64,000 nt of DNA from Helicobacteraceae bacterium (GTDB lineage: Bacteria > Campylobacterota > Campylobacteria > Campylobacterales > Sulfurimonadaceae). Shown here piece after piece: positions 17,242-26,437 of the stretch. The notes below the pieces were generated by a model that saw only the letters and a program-made list of their open reading frames with translations, ran no database searches and was not told the DNA's origin. Made by a program: the position numbers and the translations under genes. Each line of letters begins with the position of its first letter. The stretch's first letter is position 1. The stretch covers positions 42,511 to 106,510 of the forward strand of contig JALVUF010000034.1 of the NCBI GenBank assembly GCA_027023805.1. The letters are read 5' to 3'.

Positions 17242-17310
17242 ATTTCTAAAGAGTCGTTTAAAAAATGTGTAGCGGAATTTTAACTAAAAAAAATAAATAA
17301 GGGCTTAAAA

Positions 17311-17967
17311 GTGAAAATTTTGATTATAGAAGATGATAAAAACATACTTTCCTTGCTGCTAAGAAGCTTGAGTGAAGATAGTCATGTAGTTCAAAGTGCT
17401 GTCAGTGGAGATGATGGAGAATACTTAGCGGATGTAAACTCTTATGATGTCATTATTTTAGATTGGATGCTACCACAAAAAAGCGGGCTGGATGTGCTTG
17501 TATCCCTACGCAAAAAGAACAACAAAACTCCCATCATTATGCTGACGGCAAAAAGCGATATTGATGATAAAATCAAAGGTCTCAAATATGGAGCAGATGA
17601 TTATCTTGACAAACCCTTTTCTTTAAAAGAGCTGGAAGCAAGACTTGAAGCTCTTTACAGAAGGGATGCCAGAGGTGGCTTGGATAGCATCAAATCAAAA
17701 GACTTGACTATCAATTTTGAGTCCAAAAAAGTATCAAAAAACGGTTTGGATATTTTTCTCACGGCAAAAGAGTTTGACCTGCTCGCTTTTTTAGTCAAGT
17801 ATAATGATAAAATGGTCTCTAAAAATATGATTGAGCAGGAGTTGTGGAGCGAAGAGAAGTTTTTAAATAGCAATGTGATACAAGTAACCGTCTATAATCT
17901 GAGAAAAAAAATCGGTAAAGATTATATACAAAGCTTTAGAGGTTTAGGATACCGATTTGTTTTTTAA
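17311..17967 (+). CDS. OmpR-family response regulator
   Basis: A 218-residue DNA-binding response regulator. The receiver domain has the acidic pocket EDD (residues 7-9), the phosphoacceptor Asp in VIILDWMLP (Asp51) and the conserved Lys in DDYLDKPFS. The winged-helix domain (about 125-218) includes KEFDLLAFLVKYNDKMVSKNMIEQELW and IQSFRGLGYRF. It overlaps the histidine kinase gene by 11 bases. The adjacent tripartite efflux genes in the same direction suggest it controls their expression. Confidence 0.95.
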   Translation: MKILIIEDDKNILSLLLRSLSEDSHVVQSAVSGDDGEYLADVNSYDVIILDWMLPQKSGLDVLVSLRKKNNKTPIIMLTAKSDIDDKIKGLKYGADDYLDKPFSLKELEARLEALYRRDARGGLDSIKSKDLTINFESKKVSKNGLDIFLTAKEFDLLAFLVKYNDKMVSKNMIEQELWSEEKFLNSNVIQVTVYNLRKKIGKDYIQSFRGLGYRFVF

Positions 17968-19273
17968 AAGTCTTAAAAACAGATTATTACTATGGTTTAG
18001 CACTGTTCTTACAATCATACTGATAATTTTTGGCTTCTCTTTTTATTATCTGCTAAATAAAAATATCAACCTGACAATCAAATCAGACTTATACAAACAT
18101 GCAGTCGTAATTAAAAATCTTTTATCTAATAAAAAGCGGCTAGACAGATATATTCAAGATACAAAAAGCAAAAACCTAGGCATAGCAGTTTTTAAAAATA
18201 AACATTTTATCATTCAAAATCAAAGCTTTACTTTACATAATAAAAATAAATTTTTAGCATCAAAAAAAGATTTTTTTATACTAGATGATGAGGGAGACAC
18301 TTTAAATGCTCTTTATATATTAAAGTTTAGACATCGCGGTGCTATTTTTATTTATAAAAAAGATATTGATGACAAAGGTGAAGATGTAGGCGATACTTTG
18401 GGAGCGCTAATGCCTTTGTTGATGATTATACTCATGTTTGCTGCGAGTAGATTAATAGATAAGATTTTAAATCCTATAAAAGAGATAACCGGCGCTATTG
18501 ATGATATCACCATCACCAACTTTAAAACCACCATTCCCCAGAGCAGTGATGAATTTAAAAAGTTGATAGATTCTTATAATGACATGATTGCTCGGCTTGA
18601 AGAGGGAGTAAATACACTAGACAGATTTAACAGCGATGTATCACACGAACTAAAAACCCCTCTTACGGTAATATCAGGAGAAACAGAATTTGCTCTGCGC
18701 AAAAACAGATCTGCAGATGAGTACAAACAAAGCCTAAGCGTTATACAATACGAAGCCTCACAAATCCAAAATATAGTATCAAATCTACTGTTGCTTACAA
18801 AATATAACTCAGACAACATCACACAATCATTTCAAAAGTGCGATTTAACTGATATATTAACCGGCGTTTTAAAGCAGTACGATAAGAAAATTACAGCTAA
18901 ACGACTTTCTTTGCATGTAAAAGCTCTACATCCTATTGTTGCGATGGTTAACACAACCCTTATAACCTCTATATTTTCACACTTAATAGATAATGCCGTC
19001 AAATACTCTAATTTTGATACACAGATAAATATCTGGCTCTATAAGGAGGGTGCTATCCATTTTATCGTTCAAGACGAGGGCATAGGGATACAAAAGGAGC
19101 AGATAAGCAAAATTACTGATAGATTTTACCGTATCGACCCATCAAGAAACAAAGATACAAAAGGGTTTGGTCTGGGTCTTGCAATCGTAAAGCAAGCCGT
19201 TGCCCTGCATCATGGCACCATCACAATCACATCCAAGCCACAAGAAGGCACAAGTGTGCATGTAACGATGTAG
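17957..19273 (+). CDS. Sensor histidine kinase
   Basis: A 438-residue membrane histidine kinase. Helices at about residues 9-31 and 147-167 flank a ~115-residue periplasmic sensor segment. A HAMP-like region follows, then the H-box VSHELKTPLTVISGETEFAL, the N box LIDNAVKYSN, and the G boxes DEGIGI and GFGLGLAI. It starts at a TTG inside the regulator gene, with an 11-base overlap, the usual sign of coupling. No known ligand motif is visible in the periplasmic segment. It is the first signalling partner of the efflux genes downstream. Confidence 0.93.
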   Translation: MFFKSLKNRLLLWFSTVLTIILIIFGFSFYYLLNKNINLTIKSDLYKHAVVIKNLLSNKKRLDRYIQDTKSKNLGIAVFKNKHFIIQNQSFTLHNKNKFLASKKDFFILDDEGDTLNALYILKFRHRGAIFIYKKDIDDKGEDVGDTLGALMPLLMIILMFAASRLIDKILNPIKEITGAIDDITITNFKTTIPQSSDEFKKLIDSYNDMIARLEEGVNTLDRFNSDVSHELKTPLTVISGETEFALRKNRSADEYKQSLSVIQYEASQIQNIVSNLLLLTKYNSDNITQSFQKCDLTDILTGVLKQYDKKITAKRLSLHVKALHPIVAMVNTTLITSIFSHLIDNAVKYSNFDTQINIWLYKEGAIHFIVQDEGIGIQKEQISKITDRFYRIDPSRNKDTKGFGLGLAIVKQAVALHHGTITITSKPQEGTSVHVTM

Positions 19274-19335
19274 ATTTCATCTTTATTTCATTTTCATACT
19301 TTATCATTTCAAAAAATGGCGAAGGATTATTTGTT

Positions 19336-20526
19336 ATGAAAAATCTTATTTATATTATTTTACTCGCCGTATCACTGCCGGCAATAACACTTCACCATGC
19401 CATATCGCTCATAAACACCAATGCGCTGCAGCTTCATATGCTAGATAAAAATCTATCGGCAAAACAACAAAACATCAACGAAGCAAAGCGTTTATTTCCA
19501 AACAATCCGATATTTAGAGTCTCATTTTCAAGAATCGATTTCTCACCAAATGCCTATAATTTTAAAATATCTCAAAAAATCAATATAGCGTCTCAGGCAC
19601 ATTACAAAACCCTAATGGCACAAAATAGCTATAAAGCAGCCTCTTTAAATATAAAGCAAACCAAAATCTCGCTCATAACTCAGACTCAAAAAATATTTTA
19701 CAAAGCATGGCTTGATAGACAAAACATCGCTATTATTGATAATATTTTAATATATGAGAATCAATTACAACAACAGATAAAAGACAAAATAAACTCAGGC
19801 GCACAACTTCAAGGAAGTGATGCGATAGTGCTAGTTTCCCTATCGCAATACAAAAGTGAGAAAACACAGTACATGCTAGATTTACATGTACAAAAGATAC
19901 GTCTATCAAACATCTTAAACCAGCATATTGGCTCAATAAACACATCATTTAAAAAAGATTTTTCAAATATCACACTTACAGATTTAAATAAACAAATTGG
20001 TAAAAACTATCGTATTTTAATGATAAATCACCAAATAGACAGATTAAGAGCAAATCTTCAGATGCTGCAAAAAAGCAGATATCTCTCATATGTAAAACTT
20101 GGATTTAACTACGGCTTAAATGCTAACAATATCACAAACGCAAGAAGTGAAACGATAACGCTTTCTTTACCTATCCCCGTAACAAACTCTCATCAATATT
20201 CAATCGCATCTCTTATGGATAAAATATCTAAGCTTCAATATAAAAAAGAGCTCACGGCAAACCGCATTAAAGCTAATGTAAAGATATTTTTTAGCGGACT
20301 TCAAACAGCTGTAAAGCTGGTATCATTGTATAAAAAAACCGTCTTAAAAGAGCTAAAGATTTATCTAAATGCTACAAAACGGCGATACAAAAACGGACTA
20401 ATTCCACTAGAGGTGATGCAAAGTGCATTTATGAATTTCGCGTCAACTAAACAAAGATATATACAAGAGCGCTACGATATCTTACTGGATAAATTAAATA
20501 TATATCAGGAGCTAAGCCATGATTAA
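19336..20526 (+). CDS. TolC-like outer membrane efflux protein
   Basis: A 396-residue outer membrane factor with a signal peptide (MKNLIYIILLAVSLPAIT) and two repeated helical/strand halves: LKQAKISLITQTQKIF-type coiled coils near 100-200 and 300-370, with a central beta-rich part. It is followed by the adaptor with an 8-base overlap and then the RND pump, making an OMF-MFP-RND tripartite exporter. The two-component system precedes it by 62 bases. It supplies a useful intact reference for the broken OMF at 25.3-26.4 kb, which is almost the same length. Confidence 0.88.
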   Translation: MKNLIYIILLAVSLPAITLHHAISLINTNALQLHMLDKNLSAKQQNINEAKRLFPNNPIFRVSFSRIDFSPNAYNFKISQKINIASQAHYKTLMAQNSYKAASLNIKQTKISLITQTQKIFYKAWLDRQNIAIIDNILIYENQLQQQIKDKINSGAQLQGSDAIVLVSLSQYKSEKTQYMLDLHVQKIRLSNILNQHIGSINTSFKKDFSNITLTDLNKQIGKNYRILMINHQIDRLRANLQMLQKSRYLSYVKLGFNYGLNANNITNARSETITLSLPIPVTNSHQYSIASLMDKISKLQYKKELTANRIKANVKIFFSGLQTAVKLVSLYKKTVLKELKIYLNATKRRYKNGLIPLEVMQSAFMNFASTKQRYIQERYDILLDKLNIYQELSHD

Positions 20527-21526
20527 GACGGTATTTTTTCTCATACTCTGCAATGTTGCGTTATTTGCTTTTCGTATTACACAAGCACCCGCTAAAGTTC
20601 ACACATTTGAGCTGACACTAACAGGCTATGCTCACATGAAGCCCTCTTTGACTCAGGAGATAGTTGCCAAAAACAGCGGAATAATACAAGACGAACATCT
20701 ATTAAACGGTGCAAATGTAAAACAAAATGAACCACTTTTTGCAATATCGGGCATAACAACAAATTCAAAAATGATAACACTGCAATCGGATATTACCATA
20801 GCCAAAAACAGATACAATCTGCTGCAAAAAGAGTATAAAAGAGTTTTACATCTTTACACAATCCATGCTGCTTACAAAAAAGAGCTACAAAGCATAAAAG
20901 CCAAATATCAACGCGGCAAAACAACTCTTTATTCATTGCAAAAGCAACTGGATCAATATAACCACAAGATATTTTACACCGTCAAAAGCAACGCAACAGT
21001 CCTTAGTATTGCAAAACAAAACGGTAGTTTTGTAAGAGCAGGTGAAGCCGTTTTAACTCTTAGCTCATGCAACAAACTCTATGCCACGGCACAGGTTTTT
21101 GATGCTTACAATAAAATAAAACCCTCAGATATTATAATTATAAAAACTCCTTTTGGAGATAAAACGGCTAAAGTAGATGCCATCTCAATGGTAGCGGCAA
21201 ACAGCGGAGCAAGAGAGATAAATTTTATCTTTACACAAGCAAAATGTCAGGTAATACCTAATGTTATCTATAAAGTTACTGTCTTGTTAAAAAAGTTTAA
21301 CGCCATTGCCGTGCCGTCTGAGTGTATTATGAAAAAAAGAGGTAGATTTTATCTACTAGTTATGAACAATAACCGGCCACAGACTCTACAAGTAAAAATT
21401 GGTATAACACAAAATGGATATACGCAGATAAAATCAGGCATCAAGCAAGGGCAAAAAGTTGTAGTTAGCGGTGCATACTTTTTATTCAATAAAAACATCA
21501 ATAGAACTTTAAAAATACAGGATTAG
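20519..21526 (+). CDS. RND periplasmic adaptor (MFP/HlyD-type)
   Basis: A 335-residue adaptor: signal peptide, barrel-sandwich halves (AKNSGIIQDEHLLNGANVKQNEPLF and KSNATVLSIAKQNGSFVRAGEAV), a short helical hairpin between, and C-terminal beta-barrel/membrane-proximal part (AVPSECIMKKRGRFYLLVM). It connects the pump to the outer membrane channel. It overlaps the OMF by 8 bases and ends 5 bases before the RND gene. The substrate is not evident; the helical hairpin is short, as in CusB/CzcB-type adaptors. Confidence 0.88.
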   Translation: MIKTVFFLILCNVALFAFRITQAPAKVHTFELTLTGYAHMKPSLTQEIVAKNSGIIQDEHLLNGANVKQNEPLFAISGITTNSKMITLQSDITIAKNRYNLLQKEYKRVLHLYTIHAAYKKELQSIKAKYQRGKTTLYSLQKQLDQYNHKIFYTVKSNATVLSIAKQNGSFVRAGEAVLTLSSCNKLYATAQVFDAYNKIKPSDIIIIKTPFGDKTAKVDAISMVAANSGAREINFIFTQAKCQVIPNVIYKVTVLLKKFNAIAVPSECIMKKRGRFYLLVMNNNRPQTLQVKIGITQNGYTQIKSGIKQGQKVVVSGAYFLFNKNINRTLKIQD

Positions 21527-21531
21527 ATAAA

Positions 21532-24500
21532 ATGACTAAATTTTTAAAACAGTATTATGTGATGCTTTTGATTATATTGCTACTTTGTGCCGGTGGCATT
21601 TATTCATACACAAAACTAAATGTCTCACTGTTTCCAAGTCTTGATTATCCACTTGTAAATATCATAACCCATGTACCTGGCATGAGTTCAAGCGATATTG
21701 AAAAACTTATCACAGACCCGATAGAATCACAAGTAGGCTCGCTAATTAATATAAAAAGGACATCTTCCCTCTCGAGACAAGGCTTATCTGAGATAAGCGT
21801 TCAATTTAACTTACATGTATCAAGGCAGGAAGCAAGAATGCTCATCATAAGTGCTCTTGCAAAAGTTCAAAGCAAACTGCCCATGCACACACATCCCGCA
21901 ATAGAACAGCTAGGGGGTAAGCTTTTAAATATAGTCACATACGGTGTAACATATAATAAAAAATACGCCGCACAGGTAAAAAACTTCTGTAAATTCAGAC
22001 TTGCAAATATTATAAAATCGATCAACGGAGTAAACAGGGTTTCAATTATAGGCGGAGAAGTACCGGCTTTTATCGTATCGTTAAATCAAACTAAGCTGAT
22101 TCAAGATCATCTAAGCATTAAACAAGTACGTGATGCTATCTCGACTAACAATGTACAGATGCTAGAAGGGTATCAAGATAAATATCATCTCTCATATGCA
22201 CTAACTGGAAACAGCAAGATTAAAAATTTAAATGATTTAAAAGATATACCAATCAAACCAAATCTTTTTTTAAAAGATATAGCGCATGTTTACTACGGAT
22301 TTGAACCAAAAAGATGTAATGTTCATATAGATGCTAAACCTGGCATCGCGCTTATGGTCTATAAGAATCTAGGTACTGATACAATTAGCGTTGTAAACAA
22401 AGTAGATAAAAAACTACAATCGATATCAAACATTTATCCTCCGAGTATGAAAATAGTAAAAGTTTATGATATATCGCAGCTTCTTAAGCATTCAAGCAGT
22501 TCGCTTAGAGATGATATAGTAGTGGGTATAGCTTTAGTATTTATCATGTTGATTTTATTTCTAGGAAGCTTTGAGAGCTCTGTATTTGTAGCGCTTAGTG
22601 TACCTGTTATAACGATAATCACGCTAATGTTTATGAATATTTTTCATATTAGCTTAAATATGATAACTATCGGAGCTATGGCTGTTGCCATCGGAATGGT
22701 CGTGGATGATTCTATCATAATTTTAGAGAATATTATGCGCCATAGAGATATGGGTAAAAACAGCTTTCAAGCCGCCGTTGACGGAACAAAAGAGATAGCT
22801 TTTGCAGATATCAGTGGTACACTCACAACTGTTGCAGCTTTTTTTCCTTTTTTATTTTTAGGTTCGCTTGGTGGTATATTTACAGCACCATTTGGTATTG
22901 TTATATCAACCATGCTACTGCTATCACTTATTGTTTCGTTAACCATCATTCCAGCATATATGGCGCACAGATACAACGATGTACAAAAAAAACCAATGGC
23001 TTACAAGTTTATAGTCTTAGTACAAAGCTTATCTGTTTATCTCCTGCATAAATTTTTAAAATACAAAAGAACGGTTATTGCCTTGTCCGTGCTGTTTATT
23101 CTTGTATCTAGCTTACTTTTGCTATTTTTACCAATCTCATTTCTACCAAAGTTTGATGAGGGAGCAATTTTGGTCGAATACCATACAGAACCAGGAACAT
23201 CTTTAAAAGATAGTAATAAAATAGGTAATCTAATCGAACAAATCGCTATGAAAAATAGATATGTTTATTCTGTTTATAGGCGAACAGGCAGCCAAAACGG
23301 ATCATTTGGAGTAGAGCCGGTTGATCAGGGTGAAATCATTATAGATTTAAAACAAAAAAGAGACAAATCAATCTTTGCCGTTATGCAAATTTTTAAAAAA
23401 CAGTTTAAAAAGATACCTGGTATCATCACAATAATACATCAGGTCACAGCCGAAAAACTTGATGAATCCATGGATGGATTGCCTACGATGTTTGCTTTGG
23501 TTATTTATGGACAAAATTACCATAAATTAACAGTGCTAGCTGATAAAATATCAAATATTGCACAACATACTTCCGGAGTCGATACAGTATATAACAGTGC
23601 CAAATATAAAGTACCACAACTAATCATCAGACCAAAGAGGATAGCTCTTGCGCATTACAACATCAACAGCACCTATCTCTTAAAAAGCGTCAGAGTTCAT
23701 ATATTAGGTATGCGTACCGGTGATATTATTAAAAATCAAACAATTATACCTATATATATGCAGACCACACCGCTGTCGTTGGTTAATGAAACGTATATCA
23801 AAAACATCATGATTAAAACAGATAAAGGATATATACCGCTTAAAAACTTAGCCACTATCATCGTGCAAAACAATACAAGCAAAATAGAGCATATCAATAT
23901 GCAAAGAGTAATAACTCTGCCTATGGATGTCGGTGCAAATATTAAGACAATCATACATCATATATTTAGTAAAATAAACGCTATGCATCTTCCATCAGGA
24001 TATTTTGTCACATTTGCAGGACAATACAAATCTATCATAAATATGGGGCTTTCTTTTACATTTTTATCTCTCATCGGGGCTATGCTTATCTACATTATCT
24101 TAGGTATTCAACTTGGCAATTTACGATATCCCTTTGTGATACTGCTAAATATCCCTCTTATATTTTCCGGTGCTTTTATAGCTATGTTTATCACTCATTC
24201 AGAGCTTAATATCTCATTTTTTATAGGGCTTATTACTCTAATGGGAGTGGGCATTAACCACTCTATTGTTCTTATTACTTATATAAATAATTATAAAAAA
24301 GATGGATTAAATAAAATTGATGCCGCTATTAAAGCCGTAAAAACCAGGACAAGACCAATTTTACTAACCGTTCTTACAGCAATTATAGCAATGTTGCCTG
24401 TAGCCATCGGGATAGGTGTAGGCTCTAAAATTGAGCAATCCTTAGCTATTTGTGTTATCGGAGGACTTTTAACGGATCTGTTTTTTACGCTAACAGTAAT

Positions 24501-24540
24501 GCCGATGCTTTTTTTAATATTTGACAAAAAAGAGCAATAA
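21532..24540 (+). CDS. RND-family efflux transporter, full length
   Basis: A 1002-residue inner-membrane proton-driven pump with 12 predicted helices in the usual 1+5+1+5 arrangement and two large periplasmic loops. The N-terminus (LPSLDYPLVNIITHVPGMSSSDIEK-like) and the TM4 proton-relay Asp pair (GMVVDDSIIILENIMRH) are intact. The second half carries the TRTRPILLTVLTAIIAMLP loop. It lies in an operon with regulator, kinase, OMF and adaptor. The class (drug, metal, lipid) cannot be fixed by eye. It is the intact comparator for the truncated pump at 27.2-28.3 kb. Confidence 0.93.
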   Translation: MTKFLKQYYVMLLIILLLCAGGIYSYTKLNVSLFPSLDYPLVNIITHVPGMSSSDIEKLITDPIESQVGSLINIKRTSSLSRQGLSEISVQFNLHVSRQEARMLIISALAKVQSKLPMHTHPAIEQLGGKLLNIVTYGVTYNKKYAAQVKNFCKFRLANIIKSINGVNRVSIIGGEVPAFIVSLNQTKLIQDHLSIKQVRDAISTNNVQMLEGYQDKYHLSYALTGNSKIKNLNDLKDIPIKPNLFLKDIAHVYYGFEPKRCNVHIDAKPGIALMVYKNLGTDTISVVNKVDKKLQSISNIYPPSMKIVKVYDISQLLKHSSSSLRDDIVVGIALVFIMLILFLGSFESSVFVALSVPVITIITLMFMNIFHISLNMITIGAMAVAIGMVVDDSIIILENIMRHRDMGKNSFQAAVDGTKEIAFADISGTLTTVAAFFPFLFLGSLGGIFTAPFGIVISTMLLLSLIVSLTIIPAYMAHRYNDVQKKPMAYKFIVLVQSLSVYLLHKFLKYKRTVIALSVLFILVSSLLLLFLPISFLPKFDEGAILVEYHTEPGTSLKDSNKIGNLIEQIAMKNRYVYSVYRRTGSQNGSFGVEPVDQGEIIIDLKQKRDKSIFAVMQIFKKQFKKIPGIITIIHQVTAEKLDESMDGLPTMFALVIYGQNYHKLTVLADKISNIAQHTSGVDTVYNSAKYKVPQLIIRPKRIALAHYNINSTYLLKSVRVHILGMRTGDIIKNQTIIPIYMQTTPLSLVNETYIKNIMIKTDKGYIPLKNLATIIVQNNTSKIEHINMQRVITLPMDVGANIKTIIHHIFSKINAMHLPSGYFVTFAGQYKSIINMGLSFTFLSLIGAMLIYIILGIQLGNLRYPFVILLNIPLIFSGAFIAMFITHSELNISFFIGLITLMGVGINHSIVLITYINNYKKDGLNKIDAAIKAVKTRTRPILLTVLTAIIAMLPVAIGIGVGSKIEQSLAICVIGGLLTDLFFTLTVMPMLFLIFDKKEQ

Positions 24541-24550
24541 CCCGCTTTAT

Positions 24551-25144
24551 CTACTCTTTAGTTGTATCTGGTATAAGCTCAGAAACTCTTTGACGAAGTG
24601 CCGGTAACACCTCTTTGCTAAACCACGGATTTTTCTTAAGCCATATATTGTTTCTTGGACTAGGATGAGGCAAAGGCATAACGAGCGGCAAATAATCCTG
24701 CCAGTTTTGCACCAGTGCCGTTAAAGATGTATGACTCTGCTTTAGATGATATGCTTGAGCATATTTGCCAATAACAAGAGTTAATTCTATATTTGGTAAA
24801 AAACGCAATAACTGCTCTCTGTATGCCGGTGCGCACTCCGGTCTTGGAGCCAAATCACCGTGGTCTGAACTTCCAGGATAACAAAATCCCATCGGCAAGA
24901 TTGCAATTTTTGTTTTATCATAAAAAATCTCTTTTGATATTCCCATCCATTGGCGTAAACGATCACCGCTTGGATCGTTAAATATTATACCCGTCTTGTG
25001 AACCTTTTTACCGGGCGCCTGTCCTGCTATAAGGATTTTAGCCTGACTACTAGCTTGTAAAAAAGGTCTTATCGGCTCAGGAATCAAACCCTTACAAATT
25101 GTACATACCCTAATCTCTTTTAATAAAATATCCAATTCACTCAT
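24551..25144 (-). CDS. Uracil-DNA glycosylase superfamily protein
   Basis: A 197-residue protein of the uracil-DNA glycosylase superfamily (COG1573-like). The motif I region is ILIAGQAPGKKVHKTGIIFNDPSGDRL and motif II is MPLPHPSPRNN, in the HPSP pattern of the family. Four cysteines (CTIC near the N-terminus, FCYPG and PEC) could bind a metal or cluster, but the family assignment does not require it. Motif I has Gln in GQAPG where some families have Glu/Asp. It lies between and opposite to the two RND loci and is unrelated to them. Activity on uracil is inferred. Confidence 0.8.
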   Translation of the reverse strand: MSELDILLKEIRVCTICKGLIPEPIRPFLQASSQAKILIAGQAPGKKVHKTGIIFNDPSGDRLRQWMGISKEIFYDKTKIAILPMGFCYPGSSDHGDLAPRPECAPAYREQLLRFLPNIELTLVIGKYAQAYHLKQSHTSLTALVQNWQDYLPLVMPLPHPSPRNNIWLKKNPWFSKEVLPALRQRVSELIPDTTKE

Positions 25145-25254
25145 AATATCAATCCTTGATGAATTATACTACTTCCATGATTTACCGTAATTTTCATATT
25201 TATTTCATTTTCATGCGTTACAATGATAACATTACTCAGCAAAAAAGGCACTCC

Positions 25255-26437
25255 ATGCAAAAAGCCCTCTTTTTATCTTTTTTAATACTGCAAACATCTT
25301 ACGGCTCTATTTTGGGGTTTTATCAAGATGCTCTTAAGAGTGTAAACCTACAAACACAACAATCATATATCAACAGTTCAAAAAAACTTCAAATATCAGC
25401 ATTAAAAATAGACAGAGCAGTTAATATAACGTCAGGTATCTCTTATGGCAAAACCAAAGCAAAAAATCTTACAAGTAATTTTACTAAAACAAACATCTTT
25501 ATAAAAGATACTGTAGATATATTTAACCAAAACCAAAATAAGATCAAGTTCCTTTCTTTATCTATGAGAGGAAAAAGCATTATGCTAAATATCCAAAAAA
25601 GAGCACTCTTTATCTCTTTGGTAAATATGATAGGTGCATATCAAAAAACAAAAGCCGTTTTAAATATGCGTAAAAGCATACTAAAAGAGCAACTGTTGTT
25701 ACAACAAGGATTAAAAGAAGCAGTTCAAGCAGGCGGCAAGCCACGCCTAGAGTATCTCAGGTTCACAAATGCCATCGCACTTTTAAAATACAAAGTCACA
25801 CAAGAGCAAGGCAGCGTAAATACCATGAGAGCCACGCTTCATATGTACGCTCCCCATATCCCAAAACTCTTACATGTAAAGCTGCATGCTAATCAAGCGC
25901 TTTATCGCGCATGATCCGGTATTGCGGCTAAATAAGAATAAAGCCCATCAAAGTCTGGCACAAGCTGCAATGCTAAAACGTTTATGGCTTCCCAAAGCTT
26001 TTATAGGAGTAAACAGACGATATGATAACGATCCTACAGCAAACGGAGATAACTATAGTGTGTTAGTTGGTCTGTCTATGCACTTTAAAGGAGGAAGAGA
26101 TAAAAGTATCCAAGCTGCAACTGTTAATGCACTAAATACTGATGCAAGATATACACAGCTTCTTGTAAAGCAAAAAGCTATGTATATATCGCTGCGCAAC
26201 AGATACGATATCTCAAAAGAGTCTTTACATATCTTAAAACCTGCCGTCAAACTAGCACAAAGCAATCTTACAAATGTAAAGATAGCATACATAAAGCATT
26301 ATGTAAATCTCATCAGTTATCCACAGGCGCTTAATATGCTAATAACTACAAGAATCGCATACACAAGCGCAAAGTACAATAACATAACAAGTGCGCTTAT
26401 TTTAAACAACCTATCAAAAGGAACTATATATCAATAG
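25255..26437 (+). pseudogene. Frameshifted TolC-like outer membrane efflux gene (second RND locus)
   Basis: Two overlapping frames together encode a TolC-like protein of about 393 residues, nearly the 396 of the intact copy. The first part starts at ATG 25255 (MQKALFLSFLILQTSYGS, with AAAAGG 7 bases before) and runs to a TGA at 25912-25914, ending near HANQALYRA. The second frame continues as HDPVLRLNKNKAHQSLAQAAM and ends at TAG 26435. The total length is 394 codons plus one base, so one extra base (or a two-base loss) near 25890-25914 breaks the frame. The ATG at 25886 is an accident of the shift. A sequencing error is possible, but the next gene is damaged as well. Confidence 0.8.

Noticed and set aside
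25886..26437. Independent 183-residue gene beginning at ATG 25886
   Set aside because: It begins in the wrong frame of the upstream gene and its sequence continues the upstream TolC-like protein without a gap; it is the second half of one frameshifted gene.
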